Below are positions 10,904 to 21,844 of a stretch of DNA of 64,000 nucleotides, in pieces; position 1 is the stretch's first letter; each line of letters begins with the position of its first letter. The notes beneath the pieces are model-generated. The model was given only the letters and a program-made list of their open reading frames with translations. It made no database searches and was not told where the DNA came from. The DNA comes from Liquidambar formosana (lineage: Eukaryota; Streptophyta; Magnoliopsida; Saxifragales; Altingiaceae): contig CM077824.1 in NCBI GenBank assembly GCA_039720395.1, positions 32,762,759-32,826,758 on the forward strand, read 5' to 3'. The position numbers and the translations under genes are program-made.

Positions 10904-12580
10904 CTACTGGTTTCACCTGAAGAAGCATTTACACCCTTGGCAGTTAAGCTAGGGTTTGAAGCAACCAACAACATTGCTGAGTATGAAGCCTGCATCCTTG
11001 CGTTGGAAGCCGCACTAGAATTGGGGATCAAAGAGTTAGAGGTTTTCGGAGATTCAGCACTGATTATCTGCCAGATAAAGGGAGAATGGAAGACTCGTGA
11101 TGAAAAGCTGCTGCCGTATCATACATACTTAGAAGCCTTGACTAAGGAATTTGTGGAAATAGAGTTCAATTATTTGTCGAGAAATAAGAATCAGTTCGCC
11201 GATGCTTTGGCAACTCTAGCTTCTATGGTGGAGATCCCGGATGGTGGGAATGTAAAACCATTGGTGATAGAATGTAGAGAAAAACCTGTGTATTGCTGCT
11301 CTATTCGAGAAGGAGAGTTGAAAGATGGCCATCCTTGGTACCATGACATCATGAAGTTCATCGAGGAAAGGGAGTATCCAGAAGGAGCATCCCGCGTTGA
11401 TAGGAGAACACTGAGGAGGCTAGCGAGTCACTATGTTTTGTGTGGAGGAAAGCTATACCGAAGGTCATACGACGGGGTCCATCTGTTATGTGTCACCGAG
11501 GAAGAGGCCGAACGTCTTGTTAGTGAAATCCATGAAGGAGTTGGAGCACCGCACATGAACGGTTATATACTAGCCAAGAAAATCATGAGGTTGGGTTACT
11601 ATTGGTCTACAATGGAGAGAGATTGCCATGCACATGTTAAGAAGTGTCACAAATGTCAAGTCTTTGCTAATGGACAACACTTGCCTTCCATGCCTTTGAC
11701 AAGTATGTCGTCACCTTGGCCGTTTGCAGTGTGGGGAATTGATATAATTGGGCAGATTAAGCCGAAAGCCTCCAATGGGCATGAATACATCTTGGTAGCT
11801 ATCGATTACTTCACTAAGTGGGTAGAGGCAGCATCTTTCAAGACCCTGAATGCCAAGAAGGTAGCACAGTTCATACAGCTCAACATTATCTATAGGTATG
11901 GGGTACCCCATGAGATTATTTCAGACAATGGTCAGCACTTTCAGAAAGAAACCAAGGAGCTTTTGCAGAAATACAACATAGTGCACCATCTATCCTCCCC
12001 TTATCGCCCGCAGACTAATGGAGCAGTGGAGGCCGCCAACAATAATGTTAAGAAGATACTACAGAAAACAGCTGACACCTACACTGATTGGCATGAGAAG
12101 TTACCCTTAGCCTTGTGGGGCTATAGAACATCCGTAAGATCGTCAACAGGGGCTACCCCCTATTCTTTGGTGTATGGGATGGAGGCTGTTTTGCCTATTG
12201 AGTTGGAGGTACCGTCATTACGGGTTGCCATGGAGAGTCAGATAGCAGAAGCAGATTGGGTTAAGAACCGTTATGATGAGCTGGCATTGCTCGATGAAAG
12301 GCGATTGAGGGCCTTATATCATGTGCAAGGATATCAGCGAAGGGTTGTGAGAGCATTTAATAAGCATGTCAAAGACTGAGGTTTGAAGACGGGGGGTTTG
12401 GTGTTGAAAGAAATCAGAGCTCCAATTTTTGATCCACGAGGGAAGTTCAAGCCAAGTTGGTGTGGCCCGTATGTTATTAAAGAGATATTGCCAGCAGGGG
12501 CTGTTCGCCTCATGGATTTGGATGGAATTGAGTTCGCTCATCCTACTAATTTGGATCAATTGAAGAAGTATTATGTGTAA
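10904..12580 (+). pseudogene. pol: Second RNase H (archaeal-like) and integrase, element 2
   Basis: Continues the RNase H after the solo LTR: ATNNIAEYEACILALEAA, FGDSALI and the ADALATLA motif give the acidic residues of an archaeal-type RNase H, the extra domain known in Tat elements. Integrase follows: an HH-CC zinc module (EIHEGVGAPHMNG...CHKCQ, about 11528-11660), then the catalytic triad Asp in WGIDI, Asp in ISDNGQHF and Glu in NGAVEAAN, and the C-terminal domain (LKEIRAPIFDPRGKFKPSW). A TGA at 12377-12379 (Arg in element 3) breaks the frame near the C-terminus. The natural stop is TAA 12578-12580. Confidence 0.92.
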
Positions 12581-12581
12581 G

Positions 12582-12761
12582 GCCTGCTAGGTTGAAAACC
12601 CATAAGGGCAGCCTAGGCAAAAGTTAAGGCAGTTGAACTACGAGGGCCTGATTCCCCATTCCTAAAAAAAAAAAAAAAAAAAAAAAAAGAAAAAAAGAAA
12701 AAAAAAAAAGAAAAAGAAAAAAAAAGAAAAAAAGAAGAAAAAAGGATGGGGATACGTAGGC
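12582..12761 (+). other. Structured RNA element after pol, element 2
   Basis: First module (12582-12619): an outer GCC..AGG/CCTAGGC stem enclosing GGTTGAAAACC and CCCATAAGGG hairpins. Second module (12635-12761): GAACTACG, a long hairpin with arms CCCCATTCCT and AGGATGGGG capped by an A-rich loop, then TACGTAGGC. Element 3 has both modules at 23048-23194 with paired changes that keep the stems. Confidence 0.55.
12661..12743 (+). repeat. A-rich low-complexity tract
   Basis: Nearly pure A with scattered G, forming the loop of the hairpin above. The equivalent loop in element 3 (about 23128-23172) is also A-rich but shorter. Confidence 0.85.
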
Positions 12762-12927
12762 AACCCATAAAATTACCTTGGGTGCGGTCCAAACAACACC
12801 ACAACAACAAATCTCAAAATTGAATTATTATTGGCAATTCATTTAGAACTAATTGATTGACAAAGCAATTTATTGGTGTTAGATAAAGCACTATTGACAT
12901 GCCATAGATATCCTATTTCTAAAGTCT

Positions 12928-14214
12928 TCAAGTCCTTTTGATTTTCTTCAGAGTCTCTTGGTTTGCTTTCTTCTCCTTTCTTTCAAGTCTTCGCTTCTTT
13001 CGCAAGTCATGAGCATGTGCTGCTTCCACTGCCTCCAGAATGTCTTCCCTGCAAAATCCCAGTCTTGTGTCCTTGATGAGGTCATAAATCCTTTCCCTGC
13101 GTAGGGTTTCTCTTTCACCCAAGCTAGTCTTCAACCATGTCTTGTATTCAGGGCTCATGACATAAGGCCCATCAGTGTTTTCAACTCGAGTCAGTTTCAG
13201 TTGGTCAGTCCACCTAGTCTTGGCCCACTTAACCATTGTGGGGCCCACAGGCTCAACAGAATGATCAAATACCACAGAAGTAGGTATGGTTTGCATGGCA
13301 CCCATCTGACGAAGGATTCTTGAAGTCCAATAGAATGAAGTTGACCTCAACCCTATGAGTTTGACCATAGCACACCCAGAAGTTCGGAGAAGAATTTGTT
13401 CCTTACATCCCCATATGGAGACAAACCACTTGATGTTTTGCCATGAGAGAGTTTGGAAGTATCCTAACCATTCCCTCAAAGAAAATTGACCAGGGAGTTC
13501 AACTCGACGGCAGCAATAATGTTGGGGTTTGTATGGGTTAATGGTGGCAGGAGACAAGAAATTAAGCCTTTCAAGAAGCCACATGTGCAGTAGAATGGGG
13601 CTCCCTCCTAATGGGGCTTGTGGGTTATCATGAACTTTGTCTAAACTATTGAGGGTTTCAGCTAGCACCATGGGAATCAGGTTGTGATGTTCAAGAAGAA
13701 AAGGGATCAGTTCACATATTTGAATAGGGACATAGAGAGTCCCCGTGGAGATAAGGTAGCGACCAACCAAGCAGAAAGCAAGAACATGTTGAGTAGTAAG
13801 GTTGAAATTCAAGGTACCTTTGCTATCATGAGCCAAAAAAGAAGTTGCTATTTCCATGAGATTCACCATGTGATCCTTCACAAATATAGAGGCTTCTTGT
13901 TGAGAAATCCTAAGGAAGTTGGAGAAGGAAATCAGGTAACTTGAGCGTGGAGTAGAGAGGATGAAAGGTCCTACAGGTGAAACTCCATACAAAGCGCAGA
14001 ACTCTTCCATTGTTGGGCATAGTTCTTCGTAGTTGAAACGGAATACATGAAGTTGGGGATCCCAAAAATATGTAGCAGCAGTAAGAAGAGTGGTTTCAAG
14101 CTTCACATGCATAAAAGAAAACAACGGATCCAAGCAGTAGCGCTTGAACTCCTTCCTTGCCTCCGCACTCATAACCTTCAGAAAATCACTCAAGAGTTTG
14201 TCTAGGGCTTCCAT
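12928..14214 (-). CDS. Antisense gene 1: intact plant-mobile-domain-like protein, 428 aa
   Basis: Single-exon gene on the strand opposite to gag-pol, between integrase and the 3' LTR. The protein has the signature of plant mobile domain / DUF7745-like proteins: YFWDPQLHVFRFNYEELCPT, EEFCALYGVSPVGPFIL (residues about 48-90), SPILLHMWLLERLNFL (about 195-215), FVSIWGC, and a strongly basic C-terminus (KKRRLERKEKKA...KKIKRT) that may be a nuclear signal. Antisense extra ORFs in this position, some with a DNA-transposon-type domain, are known in Tat elements. The copy at 23407-24672 is diverged but clearly homologous, which suggests selection on the protein. A TATA box (14262-14269) and a palindromic cassette (14352-14397) lie upstream. 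Biochemical function is unknown. Confidence 0.85.
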   Translation of the reverse strand: MEALDKLLSDFLKVMSAEARKEFKRYCLDPLFSFMHVKLETTLLTAATYFWDPQLHVFRFNYEELCPTMEEFCALYGVSPVGPFILSTPRSSYLISFSNFLRISQQEASIFVKDHMVNLMEIATSFLAHDSKGTLNFNLTTQHVLAFCLVGRYLISTGTLYVPIQICELIPFLLEHHNLIPMVLAETLNSLDKVHDNPQAPLGGSPILLHMWLLERLNFLSPATINPYKPQHYCCRRVELPGQFSLREWLGYFQTLSWQNIKWFVSIWGCKEQILLRTSGCAMVKLIGLRSTSFYWTSRILRQMGAMQTIPTSVVFDHSVEPVGPTMVKWAKTRWTDQLKLTRVENTDGPYVMSPEYKTWLKTSLGERETLRRERIYDLIKDTRLGFCREDILEAVEAAHAHDLRKKRRLERKEKKANQETLKKIKRT

Positions 14215-14261
14215 AACTTGCTCTCAATGAATGTTAGTAGGGTTTGAGACCCCTTGGATGT

Positions 14262-14269
14262 GCTTTTAT
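14262..14269 (-). promoter_or_regulatory. TATA box of antisense gene 1
   Basis: TATAAAAG on the minus strand, 48-55 bp upstream of the ATG. Element 3 has TATAAAAA at the same distance (24721-24728). Confidence 0.65.
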
Positions 14270-14351
14270 AGGAAAAAATTCGGAAATCCGTGTTTTGGAA
14301 GGTGGAATTCCGTCAAAATAGGAAGTTTCCTAAAAATAGGCGAAACACCGC

Positions 14352-14397
14352 CTCGGGCCCAGGCGGCTAGCCGCCCAGCCCCAGGTGGTCACCCGAG
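14352..14397 (-). promoter_or_regulatory. Palindromic cassette upstream of antisense gene 1, GGCGGC type
   Basis: GC-rich block with core GGCGGCTAGCCGCC and an outer arm GGTGGTCACCCGAG, 138 bp from the ATG. Bases 14355-14397 are identical over 43 nt to 19842-19884 in the LTR of the same element. It appears to be the LTR cassette with its left half deleted. Confidence 0.75.
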
Positions 14398-14649
14398 GCC
14401 GCCGCTTTGTTTTGCCCATTTTTGCCTTGTTATGCCTTCGTTTGGCCCTTTTGTGATGTTTTGACTCTTTTGTCCTTGATTTAAGCCCATTTTTCACACA
14501 ATACAAGATCATATCATTGCAATAAAGTTCAACATAGATTCATCAAGTATCCATAATAGGAGTTCAAGGTTGGGAATTGAAATTCCTAATTAGTACATAA
14601 CATGATAGATAGAAAGGTTTCAACATTCCTAACAAGAGGTGAGTGAAAC
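14398..14649. other. Spacer between the two antisense genes, element 2
   Basis: Upstream flank of antisense gene 1 and 3' flank of antisense gene 2. Apart from the cassette at its edge I see only AT-rich sequence. Confidence 0.6.
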
Positions 14650-17305
14650 TCAATGATTTCCCGTGGGCCTTCTCTTTCGACTTGGCCCAGCTCCATCATG
14701 TCCTGAACGAGGTGCTCTAGAAGGGGGCATATCCTGTGGTGGATTAGATGATGATGCCTGTTGCAAAGAAAGATAATGAGTTAGTAGGGTAATGGTGCCA
14801 ATCCTAGTTGAAAGTTAATAAGATGATCACTTACTTGGGGATTCAAGCGTGCTTCCAGAACTGAGTTCTCTAAACTCATTCGCACAAGATCCCTCCTCAA
14901 CCCTTCATTGAGTTCAATGCATTCCTGGGCATACTCCCGTGGAACCTAGGAAAGTATAAACATGGTTAACAATAATGAAAGAATCCAATTTCAAGAAGGT
15001 AAGAGTTTAGAACTCACATTCTCATAATATGGATCGATCTTGGGATATTCATCGAATGGTAGATGGGTAATGTCAGTCTTCACAAATTTTGTCCCACTGC
15101 ACAAGTTCACATACCAATTTAGTTGTGGGAGGGGTGGAGGTTGATTTCCTTCAAGGTCATCATCCTCGTCATTGTAAGTCATCCCAGTGGCAGATCCAAC
15201 TGTGGAGCTATGTCCCCTTGCCCGTCGACCCTGAAATTCAAATGCTTGTCAAGTGGAGTCTTTCTTAAAAAAGAGTTTAAGAGTGTGGGGAGCTCACCTC
15301 TTAAGGTGGGAGACCAGTGACCCTAGGATTCATCAGATATTGCCGACAGAAGGCAGTGTATTCTATGCGAGGGGAGGTGAATCCCTCAGCATCCCAACCC
15401 CTCAGAGCCTCTTCTAGTTCATCCCCCACTAGGTGGCTAGTATGCCTCATGTTCTTTGGTGGCATGGAAGGTGTCACGGCTGCATTCATATTTCCGTGGA
15501 CTTGTCTCAAGACTCGTTCCCTAAGATACCAGCATCTACCTGTGGGGCCTTCAAAAAGGACCCTTTTGCTTGTCAACTCCAAACAAGAGGAGTACTTCTC
15601 GGGAAGCCTATGCTCCCATAGCCTCCATGGATCTCATTCCACTTGTTGAGTTTAAAATGAGAAATGAGAAAAAAAAGATAAAGAGATAAAGAGAAAGAAA
15701 GATTTTACCATATCAGCAGTCAAGCTAGCAAGATATGCCCTTGCATGGGCATAATCATGATGATTGGAGGCTCTTATAGCCAAGCAAGATGGAGCATAAT
15801 TCTGAAGAATGGGCCATGACATGGCATCACTAGCAAGAGTTGGGCGACACATGTTCAAGTACTCGTAGTACCATATCTGTGGAAAATCAAAAGAAAAAAT
15901 ATAGAGGAAATCATGTATGTGTTAAGTTTCGGGAAATAATAGAGAATTGAATGTTTTTTGTTACCTCCCAAACGAAAGGAAGTCCCCCAAAGTTCTTTGC
16001 AACTCCTCAGGACATGTCAGTCATGGAGCGATACATGGTTGCGAAAGCAGCCCCACCCCAATTGTATCTCCCAATTTTGTTCACATCCTCCATGCTAGCT
16101 AGCAACTCTAGTCGAGCCATGTCATTGGTGCCCGCAAAGAAGGTACATGAAATCATGTAGAGCAAGAAAGCTCTCACAATGTATTTGGGATCCGTCCCCT
16201 CGCTCTCTTCCACAATGGCAAAGGTGTTGTAGAGCCAAGTACGGCGCACACCTTTTGGGCTTAATTCCGCTTCCACCCCGAGTAGAGCTACTATGTAGTT
16301 CTGATCCATGTTGGCTTGCTCGTAGTATTCCAAGCGCTTGCCTTTCAAGCTCAACCCAGTTATCATGGTGAAGTCCTTAGGAGTCATGGTCATCTCCCCG
16401 AAGCTAAAATGGAAAGTGTTGGTGGTGTCCCACCATAGCTCTGTCAAGGCAAACAATGCTTGCCTATCCCATTGCTCGTTCCATAGAGCATCTAGGAAGG
16501 GCCCAAAACCCGCCTTCTTTACTATCTTGCGAGCACGTGGTTGGGCATGTTCCATATGTCTCCACCATGAGATGAGCCCCTTTATTGATGTCCTTGTACG
16601 GAGACTTTGGAAGTCGGGCTATGTCAAAAGATTGTGTATTGAGTTAGCATTGAAAACATAGAATATTGGGCATACATTGGTAATTGATTTCAAATGGTTT
16701 TCTAAAAGTTTTAGAATATGGGTTTTGATCCATGAAATGAATTAGGAATGAATGCCCATGACTTTGTGTATTTAAATTCATTGATTTTGTAAGGATTGAA
16801 CATGGTTTTGCCTTTCGGGCATTTTATCGAACACTTGGTGTGTAACTTGTTTTCAAGCATTAAAATGAAAGATTTTGTATACCAAATCCTTGCCAAGACC
16901 ATTTGACTTTGTTCTACAATGCAAACCTATTGATTTTTCAAGAGTTGAACATGTTTTTGTCTCTTTGGCATTTTATCAAACACTTGGTGGGCATTTTTTC
17001 CCAAGCATTGGGAAACAAGCTTTTTACACATTCAATCCTTGCCAAATCAATGAACTTGGCTTAACAATGATAAAAACAATCAAAAGAAGATCATGGGAAT
17101 GCATTTTATCCAATAGAAATCAAGATTTCAAGATAAACATGTTAAGTTGGGAAGAACTAACCTCATGTTGGGAATGGAGGTATGAGAGATGCTTCTTGGG
17201 TTCAAGCAACACCTTGTCTTGGGATTCATCATAGATTGGTGCCTTGTATGTATTCTTGATCACATAATATGGATACTTGATGTTGGAATCATTGCTAGAA
17301 GCCAT
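14650..17305 (-). pseudogene. Antisense gene 2: seven-exon plant-mobile-domain gene (disabled)
   Basis: Predicted exons on the minus strand: 17162-17305, 15965-16618, 15709-15876, 15298-15648, 15018-15230, 14835-14945 and 14650-14757. All lengths are multiples of three, so every intron is phase 0; together they encode about 582 aa. Nearly all junctions keep GT and AG. Exon 2 carries the PMD signature (ELWWDTTNTFHFSFGEMT, ITGLSLKGKRLEYYE, GGVRRTWL-like, YNWGGAA). The C-terminus is Pro/Ser-rich and basic (GPSRKRRP). Exon structure and sequence match the copy at 25177-28876. Damage: TGA at 16007-16009, a stop and a lost AG acceptor at the start of exon 4 (near 15643-15648), and a TAA at the end of exon 4. 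Confidence 0.78.
16798..17095 (-). repeat. About 149-bp repeat, two copies, in intron 1 of antisense gene 2
   Basis: The phrase around GAACATG and TTTTATC(G/A)AACACTTGG occurs at 16798 and again at 16947. The same intron of element 3 holds an expanded array of about 161-bp units (27420-28590). Confidence 0.6.
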
Positions 17306-17601
17306 TGTTGGTGGTTGAGCTTGTATGTGAGAAAAATGGGTTTGATAAGAAAGATGATGAATTTGATCTTGCAACTTGATGATTGATGCTTGTTTTTGTT
17401 GTTGAATGACTTGTTCTTGATGCTATTTCATGCACACAACTTGAATTGAAAGTGAAACTTTGATTGAGAATGTGTTTGTGAGTGTTTGGAGAAGATGGAA
17501 TGAGTTTCTAGAGAGAGAAACTCTCTATTTTCGAGTTGGGTGTGTGTGTGCATCAAATGGGGGGTCAAGGGTTTAAAAACCCTCAAATTGGGCAGCCCTA
17601 G

Positions 17602-17682
17602 CCTCGGGTAACCGCCCAGCCTGGGGCGGCAAGCCGCCTGGGCTTGGGCGGCAAGCCACCAGCAGCCAGGTGGTCAGCCTCT
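17602..17682 (-). promoter_or_regulatory. Palindromic cassette upstream of antisense gene 2, GGCGGC type
   Basis: GC-rich block with two GGCGGCAAGCC cores, outer arms CTCGGGTAACC and GGTGGTCAGCC, 297 bp from the ATG. It resembles the LTR cassette at 19805-19884, with the core centre TA replaced by AA. Confidence 0.7.
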
Positions 17683-18099
17683 CGTGCTCGCTCTGTTGCG
17701 CTCGTTTGGCCTTTGCTCGCCTATTCGCGCTCTTGAACCCTCTTTGAGATGAATTCTCAAGCTTGTTTTGAGTTGAAAAATGGGTGAATATCTTGATATT
17801 GTTTAACTTGAAATGATTTGAAAAGGATTGCATTGATGGCCCTTGTGTGGGCATGGCATGCTAGTAGGGTTGAATAACCCTCTCTATGCATATGACTTTT
17901 GATCGTTAGGGATGAATTCCCTCCTATGTCACTATGATTTGTCATCATTTGGGATAAAGATACCTTCCCTATATGCATGTGAATGATTGCTTTCATGAGA
18001 TAATTGTGTCTCCTATATGAGTTGGTGTTTGAGTTGAGGCATGAATAGCCTCCATGTGAGATGACTTGGTGAGATTGTTGAGTGTTGGTAAGTAGAAGC
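17683..18099. other. 3' untranslated region of element 2, no gene seen
   Basis: AT-rich sequence between the antisense gene 2 promoter and the tandem repeats. No coding or structural signal recognised. Confidence 0.5.
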
Positions 18100-18548
18100 T
18101 TACCTTTGTCTTGATGACTTAGTGAGAGAAAGATGCAATCTTTCTCTTGCTTGCATGCTTACCTTGATGACTTGAAAGATGCAATCTTTCCGATGATTTG
18201 TGTTTACCTTGATGGTTTGATTATGAGAAGGATGCGATCTTTCTCATGCTATGTGTTCACCTTGAGAGTTTGATATGAGAAGGATGCAATCTTTCTCATG
18301 TCACATGTTTACCTTGATAACTCGAAAGATGTAATCTTTCCCATGGTATATGTTTACCTTGATGATTTGAACAAGAGAAGGACGTGATCTTTCTCATGTT
18401 ATGTGAATTACCTTGACAATTGAGTGATAACCTTGATGATTTGAACAAGAGAGGGACGTGAGCTTTGTCGTGGTACATGATGACTTTGATGATTTGAATA
18501 TGAGAAGGATGTATCTTTCTCATATTTTGAGATAGCCTTGATGGCATA
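18100..18548 (+). repeat. Irregular short tandem repeats with GAGAAAG/CTTTCTC arms
   Basis: About nine degenerate units of roughly 40-60 bp, each with TACCTTGATGA followed by an inverted pair such as GAGAAGGAT...ATCTTTCTC. It lies in the 3' untranslated region of element 2, the hypervariable zone where Tat elements are known to generate satellite-like repeats. Confidence 0.8.
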
Positions 18549-18550
18549 GT

Positions 18551-18960
18551 GATACCTCGTACTATTCGCCAGTTGTCACTGGCATAGTATGGGAAGACCT
18601 TTCATCGAACGAAGTTCGATGTAAGCTAGTGTTACCTCGTACTACTCGCCAGTGTCACTGGCATAGTATGGGAAGACCTTTCATCGAATGAAGTTCGATG
18701 TAAGCTGTGGATACCTCATATTATTCACCAGTTGTCACTGGTATAGTATGGGAAGACCTTTCATCGAATGAAGTTCGATGTAAGCTGTGGATACCTCATA
18801 TTATTCACCAGTTGTCACTGGTATAGTATGGGAAGACCTTTCATTGAACGAAGTTCGATGTAAGCTGTGGATACCTTATCTTGTCCCCCAGTGAAACTGG
18901 TATGCAGTATGAGAAAAGTTCTGTAGAACTTATGAGGAGTACCTTTGTGCCTGTATATGA
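18551..18960 (+). repeat. 80-bp tandem repeat, four full units plus a degenerate fifth
   Basis: Units start at 18551, 18631, 18710, 18790 and 18870 (79-80 bp spacing). Each contains two inverted repeats: CAGT..CACTG and CATCGAAC..GTTCGATG. The fifth unit diverges after about 50 bp. Confidence 0.92.
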
Positions 18961-19085
18961 TGAATTCGAAGAATTCAATGATATGTTCACCCTCTTTTCC
19001 CCAGTGGGTCTTGATGAAATCAATTCCCCGGGCAAAAATGGGTTGTTCTTTTATTCATTGGCTCGCAAGTGAAACTTACTCACCA

Positions 19086-19097
19086 ATGAGGGGCTTC
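19086..19097 (+). other. Polypurine tract of element 2
   Basis: AATGAGGGGCTTC directly precedes the 3' LTR. The equivalent AATGAGGGGCATC precedes the LTR at 30730. Confidence 0.75.
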
Positions 19098-19804
19098 TGT
19101 CACACCCCATTTTTGCCACCTTAGCTAGGGTTTGTCATTGCATGTGTCTTTTTGTTTCCTTTTTGAGTCTAGTCTTTTGCATTGAGTTTCTAGGGTCCTA
19201 AGGATGGTGTCTATGAATTTTGGTTCGATTTGGAGTTGATCTTGAGGGTTAATAAGAACTTTTGTGACTTGAGGGGCATAATCATCTTTTTGGTCACAAA
19301 CTTTCCATTTGACCTTGAAATGGTCTCCAAGTTGCCAATTGGAGTTCATATGGTTGTATTTGAGGTATTTATGATTTCAATTCGATGAATTGAAGGTTCG
19401 GGATTAGAATGGCTCAACAAGGCTAAGTTTGGCTAAGAGAACTATTTCGGGTTAGCTCGAATTGGTTCATGATTTTCACTCTATGACTACTCATTCGACC
19501 TTGATTAGTCTTAATTTCATCCCCAAATATGTTTAGGGAGGTTGAATTTCGAATTGGAAAGCATTCGGTGCGGCCCTATGTGCATACCTAAGCTAAGCGA
19601 TGGTGAGGCATAGCGGTTAACCACCTTTGTAGGACCCAACCATGCAGCCATGGCTAGGGTTTCTTGCCCTCAAGTGACTCAAATTACATTCCCCTTCGAA
19701 ACACAGTCGTTTTGGCTTTCGTTTCGTCAAAATCGGAGTTCATTTGAGCCCTGAAACACGTTTGGAAGCTGAAAGGGTCAAAATAGGGCATAAGCTGACA
19801 CGGC

Positions 19805-19884
19805 CTCGGGTGACCACCCAGGCCTGGGCGGCTAGCCGCCTGGGCCCAGGCGGCTAGCCGCCCAGCCCCAGGTGGTCACCCGAG
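19805..19884. promoter_or_regulatory. 80-bp GC-rich palindromic cassette in LTR subfamily A
   Basis: Outer arms CTCGGGTGACCACC and GGTGGTCACCCGAG flank two GGCGGCTAGCCGCC cores joined by TGGGCCCA. It ends 188 bp upstream of the TATA box. Very GC-rich in an otherwise AT-rich LTR. Confidence 0.85.
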
Positions 19885-20071
19885 CCACTTTCCTTTTTTG
19901 AGCTTTGACGCGGCTCCCTCCCTATTTCCTCGGATTTGCTCGCCTCCAGCCGCCATTTAACCCTAATTTCAGCCCTATTTGACCTACTTGAGCCCCAAGG
20001 GAATCTCTAAGAGCCCTTGGATCAATCCCTAGGGTTTTAATCCCAACCATTGAGGGTTTCCCCTCAATCCC

Positions 20072-20079
20072 TATAAATA
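20072..20079 (+). promoter_or_regulatory. TATA box of LTR A
   Basis: TATAAATA followed by CCCCCTTA. The LTRs at 49636 and 41043 have the same TATAAATA at the corresponding place. Confidence 0.75.
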
Positions 20080-21844
20080 CCCCCTTATACTTCAGCAATA
20101 GGGGGGGACTGAGGAGGCAATTTCTGAAGTGTGAGGCATATGTGGGACTTGGAGGCTATGGCAGCCATCCTTAGGGTAGTTTAACCTAAATTTTGAGTGA
20201 GAGAGTGAGAGAGAAGGCTTGAAGGAGGGCTGGAGCATTGCTTGAAGGCTTGAAGGAGGTTGTTTCCAGCAGCACATAAGAAGAGGAGGATTCTCTACAG
20301 CAGCCACCATAGGTATACCCCTCCCCCTTTCTCTCTTTCATTCAAACTAGGGTTCTTTGCATAGCTTAGCATTATTTCATGTTTAAAGCTTATTGTTTTA
20401 TCATGTTTTGATGCTTCTAATGCTTAGAATGCATGATTAGGATATTGTTTATGGCTGGTTTTGCATGATATAATGTCATTCTATGTGTTTTTATGAGTGT
20501 TTGCGTTTTTAGGGTTTTTAGAGTTTTTTCTAGGGTTTTACATGGAATAGTCGTTATTTCATGTTCAAGTTTGTGTCTTTATCATGTCTTATTGCTTCTA
20601 TTAGCTAGTGTGCATGTTTAGTATGCTAGAATGCTATTCCATGTGATTTACTGCATGTTTGGGACTTTAGGGTTTCCTTAGTGCTGAAATTGGTTTTCTG
20701 CATGAAATAACTCTTTTGCATATTAAAGCTTATGTTTTTATCGTATTTTGTTGTTTCCATTAGCTAGTATGCATGTTTAGGATGATATTTGTGGGCTGTT
20801 TAGTATGCTAGGATGCTATTCCATGTGATTTACTGTGTGTTTGGGATTCTAGGGTTTCCTTAGTACTGAAATTGAATTTATGCTTAGAATAGCTTTACTT
20901 CATGTGAAAGTCTATGTCTTTATCATGTGTGGATCATTCTATTGATTAATATGCATGGTTAGAATGCTGTTCATATTCTGTTTTGCATGATTTAGGGTTA
21001 TTTCATGGGATTTTATGCACTAGTGTGATTCTAGGGTTTTTATCATCCTTGTGTTGGTTTAGTTGCATATAGCATGATAGCTTAGGGATTTTCTCTGTTT
21101 TTTCTTCATAGTTGCTGCATATGTGTTCCATATTAGGTAACTATGATATTTCTAGCATTCATATAGTTGATTTTAGGGTTCTTTGCATGTCATTGCATGT
21201 AGGGTTGAGTTAGGGTTTTAGTTAGCTTATGATTCATGTTGTTTGCATGACTTGTGGTTGATTTTAAGCTCTATTTCAATTCTGTCCAGATCTGTTTAAT
21301 GGCTTTAATGATGAGTTTTGAGCATATGTTTGCTTATGTTTAAGCATGATAATGGCTTGATTTGGAATCTAGTTTGGTTGGTTGGTATTTTGGTATGTTT
21401 TGCATGGAAATTGCAGGTGCTTTGACAGGTACAACAGGTGCAACTACCCCACCAATGTGGGGTGGTTATTTTGGCTATTGTGAGATGAAATCTTACAAAT
21501 AAGGTAATTACCCTATGCAATAGGGTGGTTACTTTGACAGGTTGCTTTTGCTTAAGGTAAGTAGGGTATGAGGGTGCCCCAATTCACCCTTCTTTCCTTT
21601 CCTTGAAACTTTCCCTTTCTCCCCCCTAGGTTTATTCCCTAATAGAGGGGTATGGTAACTCCTATAGTATCCTTTCATAAAAAAAATACCTTTTAAATCA
21701 AGGTTTCCATTCTTCTTATCAAATTCCATATTTACTAAAGATCTTTCGAGAAACATTCATTTTTGGAAACTTACCATGTTTTACTTGAAAGGAAACTTAG
21801 GGTTTACCATAGGCCTTAATTAGGTTATAACCCTATTCCCTTTC

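Noticed and set aside
12613..12810. Phe/Ser-rich minus frame over the A-rich tract
   Set aside because: Product of the homopolymer run.
12928..17305. Antisense PMD-like genes as host genes into which an element inserted
   Set aside because: The same two genes, order, spacing and exon structure recur in element 3, so they belong to the retrotransposon.
18551..18960. CRISPR-like array
   Set aside because: Units are whole 80-bp tandem repeats without unique spacers, in a plant retrotransposon 3' region.
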